Shown here: positions 31,276 to 42,118 of the stretch, piece by piece
Position numbering within the stretch: position 1 is the stretch's first letter
How the letters are laid out: each line of letters starts with the position of its first letter
Program-made: the position numbers and the translations under genes
Origin: Chondrus crispus
Taxonomy: Eukaryota; Rhodophyta; Florideophyceae; Gigartinales; Gigartinaceae
Reading direction: 5' to 3'
Length of the DNA stretch: 64,000 nt
Assembly: GCF_000350225.1 (NCBI RefSeq)
Contig: NW_005179035.1
Coordinates: 1 to 64,000, forward strand
The notes under the pieces: model-generated
The model's database searches: none
Told to the model about the DNA's origin: nothing
What the model saw: the letters and a program-made list of their open reading frames with translations, nothing else

Positions 31276-31570
31276 CAGGGGGGGGGGTCGCTCAATAGTG
31301 CCTACTTTAGTAGTGCTTCCCTCTATATAGTGCTATGGCTCACCCTCTGGCACAGGTTATCATAAGCTCACACGTGTATCATCCGGCATGGTTCAGTACT
31401 CAAAGGATGAAGATATTCAGTTGTGTTATACAGGCTTTGTTGTGTTTGTGTTAGCAGTGTGCTTTGTCCCCAAATATATGTATTTGGGCCTCCTTTATAT
31501 AGTGCCATCTCCCAATAGTGCCATAGCTAGAGGTATGTCACGCTATAGCACTATATCGTAGGAGGCACTG
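31276..31570. mobile_element. Small TA-flanked element (unit B)
   Basis: Same ends as the unit A copy but longer in the middle (about 31385-31490, AT-rich with several TTTGTGTT-like words). Flanked by TA at 31274-31275 and 31571-31572. Confidence 0.5.
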
Positions 31571-31617
31571 TACCACCTTGACATGATAAAGAGGGGGCGT
31601 TCACATTCGACAACTCC

Positions 31618-34600
31618 AACAAGGGAGCTCTCAGGCCCGTAATGGTAACGAGGTTTTCCTACAGTACGAGACTGGAGAGGCGCATCAGTGCCACTCAAAT
31701 CCCAGAAACGTGAGGTAGAGAGAAACGACTGTCAAATATGCACATGACACTGATGCCTCAAAAGAGCTTGTAAAGCCATACCAGTACAATACGCGCACGA
31801 AAAGGCAGTAACTTCGGCACCTTACAAATGCCTTGCAAGTCCAAATTGTTTCCTGGTACCTTCAACACTACTGTACCGTGTATTGCACATCAACACAACT
31901 GGGTCTCCGTTGCTGTTCGGTACCAAGGGTACAGTTAACTCATGCATTTTTCGACGACTGGGTCTACGGGTACTTTTAGGTGTACTGATTCAAAAAGTGC
32001 TACCCTAGCCAAACAATACCGAGCACTGTCGAGGAACACCTGAAAAGAGGAATTCTTTGACAACGCCACTTCTCCAAGGGTCTTGGACACGACGCCTACA
32101 TTGAATAACCAGAAGCAGGGATGCGTTTATCGTGCATCGTCGTTCTTATTCAAAAATCAAACTTCATTGACAAGCCTTCCCCATTCCCTCCACCTCATGT
32201 CCCTGGAAATCATACTGCCCTTTAGCACGCCAATTTGGAACGTGATCCGACTCATTGGTTTGGCTATTCTTGTCGATGTGCTCATTGCTGTGGTGCTACA
32301 AAAAGCTTCATCAAGGATTAATGGCTTCATGGCACGAAAAGGAAGACGGGTGGCACTGGGCCCGACACGGACTGGTAGGCTGACCCAACTACCCGGAATA
32401 GACCGAAACGCGACATGGATACGTCTATGCTTCTGGGGGGCGGCAGTGACCCTGCTTGGCCTAGCCATTATGGCAGAATTCGGTAGCATCGAAAAGGATG
32501 TAGAACTGGACACTGAGGTTGAGCTGGGAAGCATATTCGAGGCTGCAAAGGGGAAAGTTCTATCTGTGAATTTACACGCCGAAGACGAAGATCGGAATAA
32601 AGGGGGTGGTATTAGGCTGTTTGGTCAAGTGTTTGAGGTGACGGGCTCGTCACTGACAAATCCGTCTATAGATCACGAAACCCCACTCATCGGGCCAGGA
32701 CACACAAATTGTTGGCCGGGTGAAGGAATTATCACCAATGGTTTTTCGACAAAGAACTTTATGGACCGCTTGGTTATCAGGGCCAGGGAAACGGGAATAG
32801 AATTCGAGAGGAAAACGCCATCAAATGATGATACGATTCAGATAGTAGTCGCCGCAGTACCCTTCAACTGGTCTAACTGCGACGAGGAGGAAATCAAACG
32901 ACAATTAGAGCAATTGGAAAACCGCACCGAGGTCCACAAATTCATTTCCGTCCTTTCTGATATGGCACTTGGAGCAGGATGGAACTCTGCAGTAGCCCTA
33001 AACATGACGAGCAAAAAAGGAATGGAGGAAATTCCCGTACGGATTGGGAGCACCTCTAATGGTGGCTTGCACCCCGGTAGTTTCGTTCTTCGGGGCTGGG
33101 CAGATATTCAACACTTGATCTTTCGTTCGCTTGCCGGTTCCGAAAATGTTTGGATGCACGTAGAACCGGACCTCCTACACCTAGCTCCTCGGGGAGCTGA
33201 ACTGCAGATGGAGCGGTTGCCGGTTCGGCAGAGCAGAGTAGAAAACATGCAGATCGAATTTGGTTTGCCTGATGAAGACTTGCAGTTCAAGAGTGTGGAA
33301 TGGCATGGTAGCGTATCAGTCACTGCTGGATCCATTTCTGAACTCGTGCATGTGTACGTTACTGATCGGGGAGAATGCGCCATGGGTCACGTCGTGTGTT
33401 CGTGTCGGCTGACTTTTGAGAACGATACATATCGAATCATCCAAGGGTGGGCATCCTATGTTCAAGAAACTGAATTTCGTATGGGTCGGAGGGTCAATTT
33501 GACACGATTTGCTCGCGAATTTTTGGAAGAAGCAAAAGACACGATGGTCTACATGTCTCTCTACAAGACTTTACCGGTTAAGAGCCTACGAGCTAGTGGA
33601 TCGCGTCCCCAAATTTTCTCAATAGATGTTGCTGACGAAGCATCAAGTATCAAGAGTTTCCCAGTGCTCCCCCTAGACAAAAGCTTGTCTCCGAAGATCG
33701 GGATGGGATATGGGGTGCGGAAGACAGCACGGGCGGCGGTAAATGTGTGGTTTATTGCCTCCGTCGCCGGCTACAGCATGCTTTTGATGTTTTTTCTTTT
33801 AGTTTGCCTCTTTCTTAGAAACGAACTAGACATCGACGTCGTCACTTCGTTGGTGCGCACACAGAACGAGCTCCTCCAAGCGCCCATAGATTGCAAGTTG
33901 GCAAGCCGACGCCCTCTGGAAATCGGAATATTTCAGCCAGAATGGTCGAACGGGGAACTCCACCTAGGAACACTTGGGGAAAATGACAAGCCTGTCCAAG
34001 CACCTGACTTAAGCTTGGTTCACTCGATGCCACGCTTAAGGAGGGGGCAATCTAAGTCTGTTTATACCGTCTAGTTTCGCCATCTTCATCTCAATGCGTC
34101 TTGTAAATCTATGTGAATGGTGCACATGGTGTGGTACGTATGGCGATTCCCCTTGCATCGAAGATACGAAAACGTGCCCCGTAGCAGCACAAGTGCAACC
34201 ACGGATGGCCATTCCGCACCGCATTAGATCACTGTTCAACTTTCGTGTTTTGGACAACACCAAACTTGAACAACTGACTATTACTTACTTGATGAGAGCG
34301 GGGAAGGCGCTACTGCAGTAATAAGTATTATGGAGAACCGTAACTGAACAAGCCTGTTGGAAAATTGAACTTGAGGCTCTTTGTATCGCCCAAGGGTGCT
34401 ACACGAATTGGCCCTTAGCACAAAACCCGTGCTTGCAATTCAGAAGCATTGCTGAAGGCATGATTGTTTCATGCATCATCGGCGCTCCAAACCCGTTCCC
34501 TTCCTCGGCACGTTTCGCCGCGCACCACAAGTGTCCCGACGCGCTCCTCCCCGTCTGCAGCGCGTCCCCCTCAACCCTGCATGCGGGCACAACCGCGCCT

Positions 34601-35402
34601 CACGCGGCCTCGTGCGGGCCGTGGACCAATTGCGGACGGGCAAGAAGGTGACCGCCGTGAAAGGGGCTGATGCGCGCGGGGCCCTCGCTGAAGGCAGCTC
34701 TGCCGACGAGGTGGGCATTGGGCACAGAGCTGGACGAGCTCAGGAGCATGACCGGCGCGGTTCGGTGAGGCGGAGGGGGAGTATGTCGCGTCCGTGGCGC
34801 CGGCGAGCGGGCCGGTGGAAATTGTGGAACATTTCCAAGTCGGCGCGCGAGGGAGACTGCGACATCGACTGGAAACAAAGTCAGTGGCAGGATATCGTGG
34901 GGGCGCGGCTACGTGACAGAGAGGGGGGAAGGTGATGGGAGGGAGGCGCGGAGGGATGAGAGTTTACGTTAGGGGCGCGTTTGTGGAGTGTATCTGCAGG
35001 CTTGGGGGATAAAGAGGGGTTGTGCCCATCCGCACTTACAGTAGAGGGAGTTAACGGTGCGGGCGCCATCTCGTCTGGGGGGCTGACTGGATTTACCTCC
35101 TGGGGCGGAGTGAGGATGAGTGGAGACTGTTGAGGCGGGGCCAGGTTGCCAAGAGGAGGGGGGTGCCTGGCCGCGAGAGGGTACACGAACGCAGGAGGAG
35201 TGTGCTGCTGGATGTCATTAGAGGCGGGGTCTGTAGCGGCGGCGCCTGTAACGGCGGCGTCAACGGTGACGGCCAGAGCAGAATCGGCGAGTGCCTGGGC
35301 GGTGCCTGCAGCGAAGCAGGCAGCGAGGGGAGCGTTGGGTGGAATGGCGCCAACCGGAGGCATTAGAACCAAAGTTGCGAGTGGGCGAACTGACGAAGTC
35401 AA
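31618..35402 (+). repeat. Tandem unit C, truncated
   Basis: Third copy. It keeps the upstream region, the membrane gene and part of the GC-rich stretch. A block equivalent to about 19786-20247 is missing near 34915. Similarity ends near 35365, before the tRNase Z fragment, shortly before the pogo-like element begins at 35405. Confidence 0.85.
32197..34074 (+). CDS. Three-pass membrane protein with variable ectodomain, copy 3
   Basis: Starts at the ATG 32197 (625 residues). N-terminal membrane segments, C-terminal membrane segment and tail match copies 1 and 2 closely. The central block is again distinct (for example NCWPGEGIITNGFST and PSNDDTIQIVVAAV). The glycosylation motif set differs: NHT is replaced by NRT and NKT by NMT, so the sites persist although the residues change, and NET becomes NDT. 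No internal stop. This is the only copy whose downstream flank is rearranged. Confidence 0.85.
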   Translation: MSLEIILPFSTPIWNVIRLIGLAILVDVLIAVVLQKASSRINGFMARKGRRVALGPTRTGRLTQLPGIDRNATWIRLCFWGAAVTLLGLAIMAEFGSIEKDVELDTEVELGSIFEAAKGKVLSVNLHAEDEDRNKGGGIRLFGQVFEVTGSSLTNPSIDHETPLIGPGHTNCWPGEGIITNGFSTKNFMDRLVIRARETGIEFERKTPSNDDTIQIVVAAVPFNWSNCDEEEIKRQLEQLENRTEVHKFISVLSDMALGAGWNSAVALNMTSKKGMEEIPVRIGSTSNGGLHPGSFVLRGWADIQHLIFRSLAGSENVWMHVEPDLLHLAPRGAELQMERLPVRQSRVENMQIEFGLPDEDLQFKSVEWHGSVSVTAGSISELVHVYVTDRGECAMGHVVCSCRLTFENDTYRIIQGWASYVQETEFRMGRRVNLTRFAREFLEEAKDTMVYMSLYKTLPVKSLRASGSRPQIFSIDVADEASSIKSFPVLPLDKSLSPKIGMGYGVRKTARAAVNVWFIASVAGYSMLLMFFLLVCLFLRNELDIDVVTSLVRTQNELLQAPIDCKLASRRPLEIGIFQPEWSNGELHLGTLGENDKPVQAPDLSLVHSMPRLRRGQSKSVYTV

Positions 35403-35865
35403 TACAGGGGGGGGCCTCCGTAATAGTGCGCTCTTTGTTAGTACATTTACGTCAATAGTGCGCTTTTCAGGCCATGTCACCGATTCTGAAACGTGTACAA
35501 CTGTACGCTTGATATGCCAGCAATGCAGCTATAGCGCGCCTTAGAATTTAGCGGTGCGCAGGGTTATTAAAATGAACAGAGTGACTTACTTGTATTGAAT
35601 GGTTTCAGTCCGCAAGGTTCGGCAAAATTTGGAAATTTCGTTTCTCATACCCCCTGACGTCGGATTCTCGTGTACACGTGACTGTTGAATTGAACCCCCC
35701 TCGTCGCCGTTTTTCGTCTGGATATCATGTCGTTCAACTTTTCTCTCTCCGAGCTCTTCCCATCTATCAGCATCGCCTTCGCCGCACTTCTCTTTCGTTC
35801 AACCGTGCCTGCAAGACCTCAATTCTTGCTTTGCAGAGCGAAACTTGCTCAGAGGATTTAGCGGC

Positions 35866-38800
35866 ATGCAATCTTCGACAAAGCAGATTAGTTCCGACCC
35901 CAGCTTCGATCCAGAGCTCGACTGCTGCATGGCTTGTGGCTCCAACACCAAGAAGCGCCCAGCTATCCATGTATTTTTGACAGGCAAACAAGTTCAGATG
36001 AGAGGAACAGTTGATACTTCTCCCCTCCAAAACCCTTTTTCCGGTAAACAGGCGGGGTCATTTCTCCTCTGCACAGATTGCAGATCCAAGAAACTAGGTT
36101 GGTCTGTCATAAGCGATACCAGGCGGTACGGCTCTAGAGCGCGCACAGCGCTCCAGCGTTGGAAATCGAGAGTCAATCCGAGACCTTCAAGGAATAACGT
36201 CTGCTTCATCTGCGAAAAGCTGCGCAAACATTACAGCGATCAGGATCGCTGTCATGACTTTCCCGTACCTGGACATGTATCAGTGAATCTGGCACTATTC
36301 CAAGTATTACTGGATACAGAAGGCGTTCGAGCGGGCTTCTGTGCAGAGTTGTCTAATCGATCGGGCATTGGTATCAACGACGCTTTGGAGATACTGAGGG
36401 GAATACAGGACACGCGTTTTTGCAGATTTCATCACAACCACACGAGACATTCAATGAATACTGCCATTCTTCAAGACGATTCGAACCGCGGTACACAGTT
36501 CGGAGTGTGTGTTTTTAAAGAAAAAGGATGCTTGGAAACAAGCTCAGTGCTTCGTCCATTGCAAAAGCCCTCTACAAGCACCCTCGAAGCAGCTGAAGAA
36601 TACGCCGAGCTGGTCGAGGCAGTTGGCATTCTATCGGATGGATGCCTTGTACTGGAGGACGTGGTCGAGAAGTACGCTTGCGGGGCTTGCAGATACATAC
36701 TTTCGAAAGGCAGGGGCGGTAATAGGCCTACATTTCAGCTATCGATGCTACGTCACTCGGCTGACAGATGCTTGGTTGAATGCGTACTGTTCGCTTTGGA
36801 TGGTAACGTAGGCAGTAGCGGGTTCAGTCATTCGCATGAAATTTCTCGCCTCGCAGAAGCGCTGCGCAGTAGAGTCAAGCGGCCCTTTCCATCTTTGCCC
36901 GAATGTCGCTTTCTTCCGGTCTCAGATGTAACGTCCTTGCGAAAGGAGCTGAACGCGCACAGTTCATCGACCTCCGCAGATGTTACGATGCGGACTATCG
37001 AATCGCGCATTTCCCCTGTCTTAGCCGCTCGAAATGTACACCTCTACTCTTTATCCAGGAAGAACCGGTGTTATGCGACAGCTGAGGCTCTCGCTCACAC
37101 CGTTAATGGGGTAATATCACTGGCGGATGGAGACGAAACTGCTTTGCTGCCTAGGGAAAGAAGAAGGCTACTGAACGATATGTCAAGGAGGTTAGGCTCG
37201 AAGAGAGATGATTATCGACGAGGCAGTTGGAAGCTTTCAGAAGAGATCTCTGCAGTTCCGCGAAAGCTTTGGGGTTCTACAGTTCTTGATATGGCATCCA
37301 ATAGGCAATTGGCCGGGTGGAAAGTGACTGCATCAGGTACTGGCCTCGCCCTTTCTGACATTTTCCCCATCAACAACGATGAATCTGTCATGCCGAGGCA
37401 AGAGTTGGACAACTTTGCTGAAATCTCGCTAAATGAGCGCGGTTCATCAGCAGCGCTTTCCCGGACAGACTTTCTACTATGCCTGAGGGCGCTGAAGATA
37501 CTGGAACAAGTGGTCTTCTCTCGCTCGCGTATCAGCGTGGGGCCTCTGCAGACAACCCTTTCCATTGCTGGAATGCTGGAATCGTCGCCGTCGTGGACGA
37601 GTGTGCTGCACTCGCTTGGGCTCGTCCTCTCTTACGACACCACTGAGGCCTATCGAAAAGCTCTAATTGCGGAACGAGAGCAGGCGACACGAGGAGCCTT
37701 CGATGAGGTGCCAGTTGACGACAGAATTATCACGGTGCAAATGGATAACTTTGATATTCTTCCCGTGCATAGCGTCAAGGCAGCCGGCAAATCGCTTCCT
37801 ATGGTGAGTGGGACAGCGACGCAGTCAATACTGCAGTCAAAGCGTCGAAAGCTCGTACACAATGCGTCAAATGCAACAACGGGGATGGCAGGGTTCAACG
37901 AAGAGTGGTTTCAGAGTTGGAGAAAATGGTCAGACGTGCCTTCCTTGTCTAGTCGAAACGCATTTATATCTTCGCTTAACTCGAAGGAGGATCAAAGCGT
38001 CCTCACTGACTTTTACGACATCGCGTTTGGTGCTGTTTTCGAAAAGCGGTCGGAGCTGCTGGGAACAGGACGCGAACCCATGCAGTATAGGCGAGGCAAC
38101 ACGGAGATGGCCTACAAGCACCAAGGAGTTAATTTTCGGACCCTTTTGCTGTCCTGCTTCACTCCACATGGCGGGATGGATAGCAAAAGCCCAGAACTGT
38201 ACGAACAAGATGTACTGTTTGTCGACGTGTGTCGGATGAATGCCGCCGACATTTTGACAATCCACCAAAAGCTTCAATTGATTTCTGAACTTTTGAGACC
38301 AGGTCAGCCGGACTGCCCACGCTTTGTAGTCGTGTCCGGGGACCAGCCAACGTACAAGATGCTGGTCAATATATGGCGGAACTCTCTTCGAGAATCAAGA
38401 GGTGGGATAAGTGGGGATGGAAGCAGTTCAAGAACTAGACTCCATGAATGGCTCATACCATTCCCCGGCTTCTTTCACGTGGAAAAGCAGAGCCTGTATC
38501 CTGTTTGCAAGGAAATGTTAGATGGCCTTGGACTTCAAGAGCTTGCGGAATGCTCTGGACTCTCGCGGAGTCAGGTCGATAACATTCTAAAGCATGGCCA
38601 TGCGCGCAATAATCGCTCTCTACTCTTCAGCGTGTGCGCGGCTCTCATCATACACACAACAGATCTGGTCCAAGCCGAATGTCCGGACATGAAGGACAAC
38701 CTCGAAGAGATTCTGCAAGGTCGAACTTCCATGACGAGAGCAAAGGAGTTTAGCAGTAATTCTGTACTGCTGCGGTGCGTGACAGAGAAGGTCACGGCAA

Positions 38801-41800
38801 GGACCCTTTCTATCGGCCGTCTTTGCCGTTCGCGCGTCATGGAACTCTTTTCACGAAGCCCCAACGGAGAACATTTCGTTTCCATGATCCTTTTCACATG
38901 CCTGCTCCCTACCGTGGGCTTCCATGTTCTATCAAGAACAGCACACACGGATGTGGTGGACAGCTTTTGGCTGAGGCTGAACAACGTCCTCCACACTACG
39001 GGTCACATCAAATATCAGGAGCTCTACCTGTTCTACGCTTTCTTTCGTGCCGTAATGCCGCCTGTGTCTTTCAATGACCTTTTCAAGGACAAGCCAGGCG
39101 CAATGGTAGCACGAGTACCAAGTTTTACAGCTGGTTTGGGCACTTTATACGATTCGCGTGGGTGGACATATGTCCATCTTGATGAGGCTCTGGAGATGCT
39201 CATTATCCGCCTCGTGAAAGGCCTGAACGTTCTAATGCTACCGTATATAGAATCATGTGGGGCGTGGCTGCTGGAATCTTCCAAGGCTCGTATGAAGATC
39301 AGAACCATTACGGCTGCCTCGAGGTCTTATCGGCGTACTCGCGTTGCTGATACAGACGCTCCAGGCGACGCTCCGGGGGGGTCACCGCTCGGGGGATACG
39401 ACAGAAGTGCCGCGCAGAGCAGTACAGTGCGGAAGATGGTGGAGCTCATGCGCCAGAAGGGTTTCCTTACATTGGAGCACCGGCAAAGTGCCAAACTACG
39501 AAATGTACTTGGAACAACCGTGCGTGATCTCGAGGACGAACGTCTTCAAACGATGGTTTTGGACATCGAAAATCATGGCCGCACTAGTGCTGAACTCCAC
39601 GCGGCGGCTATGTTTCCAGAAGTATTTGGTCCGCTGTCAAAGGAAGACTTTGAGAAGTTCTTTAATGGGAAAAGATTCCGCGGAGTTTGGACGAAGCAGC
39701 GTCAAATCCCGACCGCAGGCTCCGTGATGGCAAGGAAAGTGGAAGCGCAAACTTCCCGCAGACTGGGCTCGAAACCGAAGAGGACGCTCGCCGACCTTCG
39801 CCACTTGCGAATAAAAACCATGACTAATTTGACACTTGCTGAGCACGCTGCTGTTAGGGCTGGTGATGTACGAGGGGCAGACCAAGCACGGAATCGCTGG
39901 GAGGAGCTTCACGCCTCGCGTTTTTTGATCTCATCTCTGGCGTACGCGTATCGCGATACAAATCTCGCCATTCGACACGCAACGAAAAGTGCTTTCTTGC
40001 CAGCTCTTAAGCTCACATTGGGAGGTAATCGGGATGACCAGCTGCCACATTCCAATCAGATGGCGACGGAGGCGAGGAATGGAATATCTTTCTACTACGA
40101 CTTTGACATGCCGCCGTACGTCAGTGTGATGATGGACGTCATGAATCACATTTGGAGTCGTGGAACTGATGGAAGGCGCGGAAATTCCCTGTATTGCATG
40201 ACCGTGCAGAAGATGAGGCATGTTCTGCGTCCATGGTTTGCGGGGCGGCGTGGGCGGTACCTCAAGCAGTTACATCTGCACATAGACGATCCCACAAACG
40301 TCATCCCCCAAAAGAGAGGGGAGCAGGAAAGGCGCGATCACTGGCGAGAGGCTGGGGGAGCCGCACACGACTCCACTCACACGATGCAATTTAAAGAGGA
40401 AAGCGAGAACATAATGGGATTCCATCTCCCAGTGTCTGTACCCTGGTCCTCACTCGTCGGACCCCGGCCGAACAGGGACGCTATTTGCAGTTTGCACCTT
40501 TTTTGCGGCGCCATTGCAGCTCTGGAGTTAGCGTGTGAAGAGGATCTGGGCGTTTCCGTTTTCCTGTATGGTGGATGCTTCGCAATCCCAGTCGATTGTG
40601 TTGAGAAAAACGGTTTGAGAGCTTTGCCAGAGTTGGCGTGTCTTCACGAGAGCTGTAGCAACCCGCGGGAAGGGGAGGTTGTTTTAATACATCCGGAGAA
40701 ACATGAGGAGAAGCTACGCACCTCGAAAATAGGCACGGCCAGCACATCGCCGGGAACAAGAGGCGCAGAAAGGAATGCTGCTCTCCAGGATGAAACATTA
40801 CTCCAGGTTCCTAGAACCCGCGTCATGAAGCTGTCGAGTAGGGGCGGCTTGGAAATCACTGACACTACGATTGCACACGGCGAGGCCGAAACACGTTTCG
40901 TCGCAGCATTCAACACCTTCGTACAACCCCTTTTGGCTGACCTTGGTTGGGAGGAGGACCACATGTGCGCCACGAGCACCCCCACGCCGACGAGCATCGA
41001 GAATTTCTCCAGGCGCGGAAGCAGCTGTGTTTTCGTGTCGAAAGATACAGACGTGACCATGATTCTTGCACTTGCGGAAAGGTTGCGGAACAGAGGCGTC
41101 ATCCATGTGCTGGGTGAAAACATTATTGATATCGACTCCCTTCTTGAAAGCGTTCGGCAAAGTAAGGTTCAAATAGGTTCTATTGCATGCGCGTATGTAT
41201 TGGCGGGATGCGATTTCACGCCGGGAACATGCGGTATCTCGCATGAGAGGTACCTCCGGGCTCTATTACGCAACAGGGAATTTATTAGAGACATTAATAT
41301 GCTCTCTTCAGGCGACGTTTTTGAGCTCTTAACGCTCTTGGCCTACCTCGAAAAGTACGGCAAATTCCGAGTGACCAACGCTGAGCAAATGGAAAAGCTT
41401 GAGAACGAATGGAGCCTTCGATCTCTTGATCTATTGGAAGTGAGGAAGAAGCGAAGAACTTTCTTCGTCAGCAACAATGCCATGGGTTGCTCAGATTGGA
41501 GGCTCGATGTGAGGCGGTTTGTTTCTGACAAGGCGAAGTCGGCGAGTGACCTCGTTCCGCTAAGAGAGCACGTTGAAATGCAGGCAGCAAGAACCAAGCT
41601 GGTCGTATTCGGATACTGGCAGAAAGCAGAAAACGCGTTGCTTTCGGCGGATATTGTGATGGGTTGTGAAGAGGAGCATGGGTTCGATTCCGCCGGTGGC
41701 ATCATTTTGGAAAGACAGTCCGACGTGCAGCGCATCGAAAAGACGATGCGAAACTTGACCGCTACATGTGCGTGCAAAGGGCCGTGCACCACACTTCGCT

Positions 41801-42057
41801 GTTCGTGCGTCAAACGAAAGACGAAATGCATCGGCTGCCAATGTGACAGAAGGTCTTGCCAGAATCTTGCTGCGCAGACAATTCGCATACTCCACGGCAG
41901 CAGCGAAATGTTCACTTCGTACGAACGTGAAGGGGAAACGGAAGTCGATTGCGCTGGAACGAATGAGCCACCTTTCGAATCCAATGTCTTCAATCCGCCT
42001 ACCCTTGGTACGGAGCTCGATCTCGAGGAGCTCGAAAACCTTTTGAGCCTCGCGTAG
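35866..42057 (+). CDS. Academ-type transposase with XPG nuclease and CXC-like domain
   Basis: The frame opens at a TTG at 35845; the first ATG is 35866, giving 2063 residues without a break. Positions below are on the longer frame. The N-terminus has paired cysteines (CCMACG, LLCTDC, CFICEKLRKHY) suggesting zinc binding. A central part holds acidic motifs typical of a DDE-like core: QMDNFDI (D634, D637), VVVSGDQPTYKML (D833) and PFPGFFHVEK (H878). These are candidate catalytic residues, not proven ones. Near the C-terminus, FVSKDTDVTMILAL (D1734, D1736) and YVLAGCDFTPGTCGI (D1790) match the conserved acidic clusters of XPG/FEN1 nucleases. Residues 1975-2005 hold nine cysteines in a CXC-like array (CACKGPC, CSC, CIGCQC). 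The likely role is cutting and joining transposon ends. Confidence 0.8.
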   Translation: MQSSTKQISSDPSFDPELDCCMACGSNTKKRPAIHVFLTGKQVQMRGTVDTSPLQNPFSGKQAGSFLLCTDCRSKKLGWSVISDTRRYGSRARTALQRWKSRVNPRPSRNNVCFICEKLRKHYSDQDRCHDFPVPGHVSVNLALFQVLLDTEGVRAGFCAELSNRSGIGINDALEILRGIQDTRFCRFHHNHTRHSMNTAILQDDSNRGTQFGVCVFKEKGCLETSSVLRPLQKPSTSTLEAAEEYAELVEAVGILSDGCLVLEDVVEKYACGACRYILSKGRGGNRPTFQLSMLRHSADRCLVECVLFALDGNVGSSGFSHSHEISRLAEALRSRVKRPFPSLPECRFLPVSDVTSLRKELNAHSSSTSADVTMRTIESRISPVLAARNVHLYSLSRKNRCYATAEALAHTVNGVISLADGDETALLPRERRRLLNDMSRRLGSKRDDYRRGSWKLSEEISAVPRKLWGSTVLDMASNRQLAGWKVTASGTGLALSDIFPINNDESVMPRQELDNFAEISLNERGSSAALSRTDFLLCLRALKILEQVVFSRSRISVGPLQTTLSIAGMLESSPSWTSVLHSLGLVLSYDTTEAYRKALIAEREQATRGAFDEVPVDDRIITVQMDNFDILPVHSVKAAGKSLPMVSGTATQSILQSKRRKLVHNASNATTGMAGFNEEWFQSWRKWSDVPSLSSRNAFISSLNSKEDQSVLTDFYDIAFGAVFEKRSELLGTGREPMQYRRGNTEMAYKHQGVNFRTLLLSCFTPHGGMDSKSPELYEQDVLFVDVCRMNAADILTIHQKLQLISELLRPGQPDCPRFVVVSGDQPTYKMLVNIWRNSLRESRGGISGDGSSSRTRLHEWLIPFPGFFHVEKQSLYPVCKEMLDGLGLQELAECSGLSRSQVDNILKHGHARNNRSLLFSVCAALIIHTTDLVQAECPDMKDNLEEILQGRTSMTRAKEFSSNSVLLRCVTEKVTARTLSIGRLCRSRVMELFSRSPNGEHFVSMILFTCLLPTVGFHVLSRTAHTDVVDSFWLRLNNVLHTTGHIKYQELYLFYAFFRAVMPPVSFNDLFKDKPGAMVARVPSFTAGLGTLYDSRGWTYVHLDEALEMLIIRLVKGLNVLMLPYIESCGAWLLESSKARMKIRTITAASRSYRRTRVADTDAPGDAPGGSPLGGYDRSAAQSSTVRKMVELMRQKGFLTLEHRQSAKLRNVLGTTVRDLEDERLQTMVLDIENHGRTSAELHAAAMFPEVFGPLSKEDFEKFFNGKRFRGVWTKQRQIPTAGSVMARKVEAQTSRRLGSKPKRTLADLRHLRIKTMTNLTLAEHAAVRAGDVRGADQARNRWEELHASRFLISSLAYAYRDTNLAIRHATKSAFLPALKLTLGGNRDDQLPHSNQMATEARNGISFYYDFDMPPYVSVMMDVMNHIWSRGTDGRRGNSLYCMTVQKMRHVLRPWFAGRRGRYLKQLHLHIDDPTNVIPQKRGEQERRDHWREAGGAAHDSTHTMQFKEESENIMGFHLPVSVPWSSLVGPRPNRDAICSLHLFCGAIAALELACEEDLGVSVFLYGGCFAIPVDCVEKNGLRALPELACLHESCSNPREGEVVLIHPEKHEEKLRTSKIGTASTSPGTRGAERNAALQDETLLQVPRTRVMKLSSRGGLEITDTTIAHGEAETRFVAAFNTFVQPLLADLGWEEDHMCATSTPTPTSIENFSRRGSSCVFVSKDTDVTMILALAERLRNRGVIHVLGENIIDIDSLLESVRQSKVQIGSIACAYVLAGCDFTPGTCGISHERYLRALLRNREFIRDINMLSSGDVFELLTLLAYLEKYGKFRVTNAEQMEKLENEWSLRSLDLLEVRKKRRTFFVSNNAMGCSDWRLDVRRFVSDKAKSASDLVPLREHVEMQAARTKLVVFGYWQKAENALLSADIVMGCEEEHGFDSAGGIILERQSDVQRIEKTMRNLTATCACKGPCTTLRCSCVKRKTKCIGCQCDRRSCQNLAAQTIRILHGSSEMFTSYEREGETEVDCAGTNEPPFESNVFNPPTLGTELDLEELENLLSLA

Positions 42058-42118
42058 AGGCTGTAGCATGTGCCAAATTCGAAGGGAAAGCATCTTCTTT
42101 AAGGCGGGAGCAGGTCGC

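Larger units (their letters stand above)
24003..31617 (+). repeat. Tandem unit B (~7.6 kb)
   Basis: Second copy of the unit, with the same content and order as unit A. Visible length differences include about 21 extra bases near 30738-30760 and about 80 extra bases inside the small terminal element near 31390-31490. The sequence upstream of its membrane gene is almost identical to unit C. Confidence 0.9.
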
